DNA of 64,000 nt from positions 62,001 to 126,000 of the forward strand of contig JAHCBA010000014.1 in assembly GCA_019634625.1 (NCBI GenBank), in the 5' to 3' direction. The notes below the pieces were generated by a model that was not told the origin of the DNA, did no database searches, and worked only from the letters and a program-made list of their open reading frames with translations. The first letter of the stretch is position 1. Every line of letters starts with the position of its first letter. Source of the stretch: Verrucomicrobiia bacterium. GTDB lineage: Bacteria > Verrucomicrobiota > Verrucomicrobiia > Limisphaerales > CAIMTB01. A program made the position numbers and the translations under genes. Positions 62,492 through 64,000 of the stretch are shown one piece after another.

Positions 62492-64000
62492 GCGCCCCCG
62501 GATTCCAACCTCCCCCGGCCCCGGCTACCGGCGACCCGCCTCCCCCGGTCGCCGCCGCCAAAATCCGCCCGACAGCCCGCCTCGAGAACGGCGTCCTCGT
62601 GGTCCTCCTCGGCGGCATGCTCCTGCTCCCGGTCCTCGAATTGCTCCGGCGCCGCGGCCTGATCCCCTTCGGCATCCAAAGCCCCGAAGCCTGGCTCGGC
62701 CATTTCAACCTCCTCGTCGGTGTGGTCGGCGGCGCCATTGCCGCCCGGGAAGGTCGTCTCCTCGCCCTCTCCACCCTCCCCCAGTTCCTCCCGCAAAACT
62801 GGATGCGCCACACCGCGTCCCTCGTCGCCGGTCTCGTCGCCGCCGCCATCGCCGCCGCCCTCTGCCTCGCAAGCTGGCAGCTCACCGCCGCCGAAAAGCT
62901 CTCCGGTCGCACCCTCGCCTACGGGATCCCCGTCTGGATCCTGCTCGGCGCCCTCCCCCTTGGCTTCGCCGCCATCGCCCTGCGCCTGGCCTGGCGCGCC
63001 GGCCCCTCCTGGCCCTGGCGCACCGCAGCCTTCACGCTCGCCACCCTCCTCCTCGTCGCCGCCTGGAAACCTCCCGCCGACCCCGCCGCCCTCGTCGTCC
63101 CAGCCCTCCTCCTCCTCCTGCTCGCCGCCATCCTCGGCGCCCCCATCTTTGCCGTCCTCGGCGGCGCGGCGGTCATCCTGTTCTGGGGACGCGGCGACCC
63201 GCTCGCCTCCATTCCCCTCGATCACTACGAACAGGTGGTGAACCCCCTCCTCCCCATGGTGCCCCTCTTCACCCTCACGGGGTACTTCCTCGCGGAAAGC
63301 GGCGCCTCACGACGCCTGGTCCGCGTCTTCCTCGCCTGGTTCGGCTCCATCCGCGGCGGCCCGGCCATCGTCACCGCCCTGGTCTGCGCCTTCTTCACCA
63401 CCTTCACCGGCGGCTCCGGCGTCACCATCCTCGCCCTCGGCGGCCTCCTCTACCCCATCCTCGTCGCCGCCCGCTACCGCGAACGGGATGCCCTCGGTCT
63501 CCTCACCGGCGCCGGTTCCCTCGGCATCCTCCTGCCCCCCTGCCTCCCCCTCATCCTCTACGCCATCGTCGCCAACGTCCCCATCACCCAGCTCTTCCTC
63601 GCCGGCTTGCTGCCAGGTCTCTTCATGGTCGGACTCGCCTCCGCCTGGGGCGTCTATGCCGGACCCCGCCTCACCACCGCCGAACGCCGCTTCAACCTCC
63701 ACGAAGCCCTCGCCGCCTCCTGGGCTGCCAAATGGGAACTCCTCCTGCCGTTCGTGGCCTTCGCCGGCCTCTTCTTCTGCCTCCCCGCCGAAGCCGCCGC
63801 CCTCACCGCCCTCTACGCCCTCCTCACCCAGACCCTCCTCCATCGCGACCTCCACTGGCGCCGCGATGTGCCGCGCGTCATGACCGAATGCGGCCTCCTC
63901 GTCGGCGGCGTCCTCCTCATCCTCGGCGTCGCCATGGGCTTCACCAACTTCCTCATCACCGCCCAGGTCCCCGATCACGCCGCCGACTGGGTCCAGGCCG
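62488..64000 (+). CDS. dctM: TRAP transporter fused small and large permease (DctQ-DctM), cut by window end
   Basis: I translated this from ATG 62488 to the window edge, 504 codons without a stop. Residues of about 30-190 include helices like those of the small DctQ subunit (RLENGVLVVLLGGMLLLPVL, HFNLLVGVVGGAIAAREGRL). From about 205 onward comes the large DctM subunit: VVPALLLLLLAAILGAPIFA, PLLPMVPLFTLTGYFLAESG, FFTTFTGGSGVTILALGGLL, LLTGAGSLGILLPPCLPLIL. It carries the sodium- or proton-driven transport for the DctP-bound solute through the inner membrane. DctQ-DctM fusions are known in this transporter class. The C-terminal end is outside the window. Confidence 0.9.
   Translation, partial: MSAPGFQPPPAPATGDPPPPVAAAKIRPTARLENGVLVVLLGGMLLLPVLELLRRRGLIPFGIQSPEAWLGHFNLLVGVVGGAIAAREGRLLALSTLPQFLPQNWMRHTASLVAGLVAAAIAAALCLASWQLTAAEKLSGRTLAYGIPVWILLGALPLGFAAIALRLAWRAGPSWPWRTAAFTLATLLLVAAWKPPADPAALVVPALLLLLLAAILGAPIFAVLGGAAVILFWGRGDPLASIPLDHYEQVVNPLLPMVPLFTLTGYFLAESGASRRLVRVFLAWFGSIRGGPAIVTALVCAFFTTFTGGSGVTILALGGLLYPILVAARYRERDALGLLTGAGSLGILLPPCLPLILYAIVANVPITQLFLAGLLPGLFMVGLASAWGVYAGPRLTTAERRFNLHEALAASWAAKWELLLPFVAFAGLFFCLPAEAAALTALYALLTQTLLHRDLHWRRDVPRVMTECGLLVGGVLLILGVAMGFTNFLITAQVPDHAADWVQA

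Overview
The window reads as a chromosomal segment of a very GC-rich, free-living Verrucomicrobiota bacterium, most likely Limisphaerales/Pedosphaera-like (former subdivision 3). The clues are three large secreted proteins with a planctomycete-type cytochrome c domain plus DUF1549/DUF1553, three DUF1501 partners, several type-IV-prepilin-like proteins of the '[17 protein letters not shown]' class, DUF1080 and ceramidase-like domains, and many glycan-active secreted enzymes. No rRNA, tRNA, CRISPR array, prophage or plasmid function was found. The + strand is C-rich over G almost throughout, whichever strand is coding.

Layout. 1-9.3 kb: the N-terminal part of ribD (cut by the window edge), a PSCyt1/DUF1549/DUF1553 protein, a secreted repeat protein, a secreted clan-A-like glycosidase, a degenerate prepilin fragment and panB. 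9.3-14.8 kb: five closely spaced + strand genes (three to four membrane proteins, one of them with ankyrin repeats, and a HEAT-like soluble protein) with no assignable function. 14.8-18.9 kb: a sugar-transfer locus (methyltransferase and two GT4-type glycosyltransferases in an ATGA-coupled operon, plus a divergent methyltransferase). 19.2-26.7 kb: an STN-like/subtilase fusion, a prepilin-like protein and a PSCyt1/DUF1501 pair. 26.7-29.6 kb: a REP-associated (RAYT) transposase with AT-rich repeats, a MITE-like element, an HDOD protein and the RNase P RNA gene, whose 3' end overlaps the HDOD stop. 30-38.7 kb: a minus-strand block with rhomboid protease, DUF1080-ceramidase fusion, CDF transporter, LRR protein, argF, sufT, an AEC transporter and a conserved hypothetical. 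38.9-45.5 kb: a six-hairpin glycosidase, guaB, a TPR protein, a prepilin-like protein and a small membrane protein. 45.6-51.4 kb: an operon of RND adaptor, RND pump and two thymidylate-kinase-like proteins. 51.7-58.5 kb: a second PSCyt1/DUF1501 pair, split by a MITE-like element, and a divergent orphan DUF1501. 58.5-64 kb: a repeat-rich spacer, another prepilin-like protein and a TRAP transporter operon (TatT, DctP, fused DctQ-DctM) running off the window.

The most notable non-coding content is a set of dispersed repeats: a ~159-bp element with 19-bp terminal inverted repeats (four copies) and its solitary inner modules; an AT-rich GTCAA...CCTGYCTT unit found at three loci including just upstream of the RAYT gene; a 123-bp triple-hairpin repeat; a 117-bp tandem duplication; and a perfect 30-bp palindrome. 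The best candidate for an undescribed system is the five-gene membrane/ankyrin/HEAT module at 9.3-14.8 kb.
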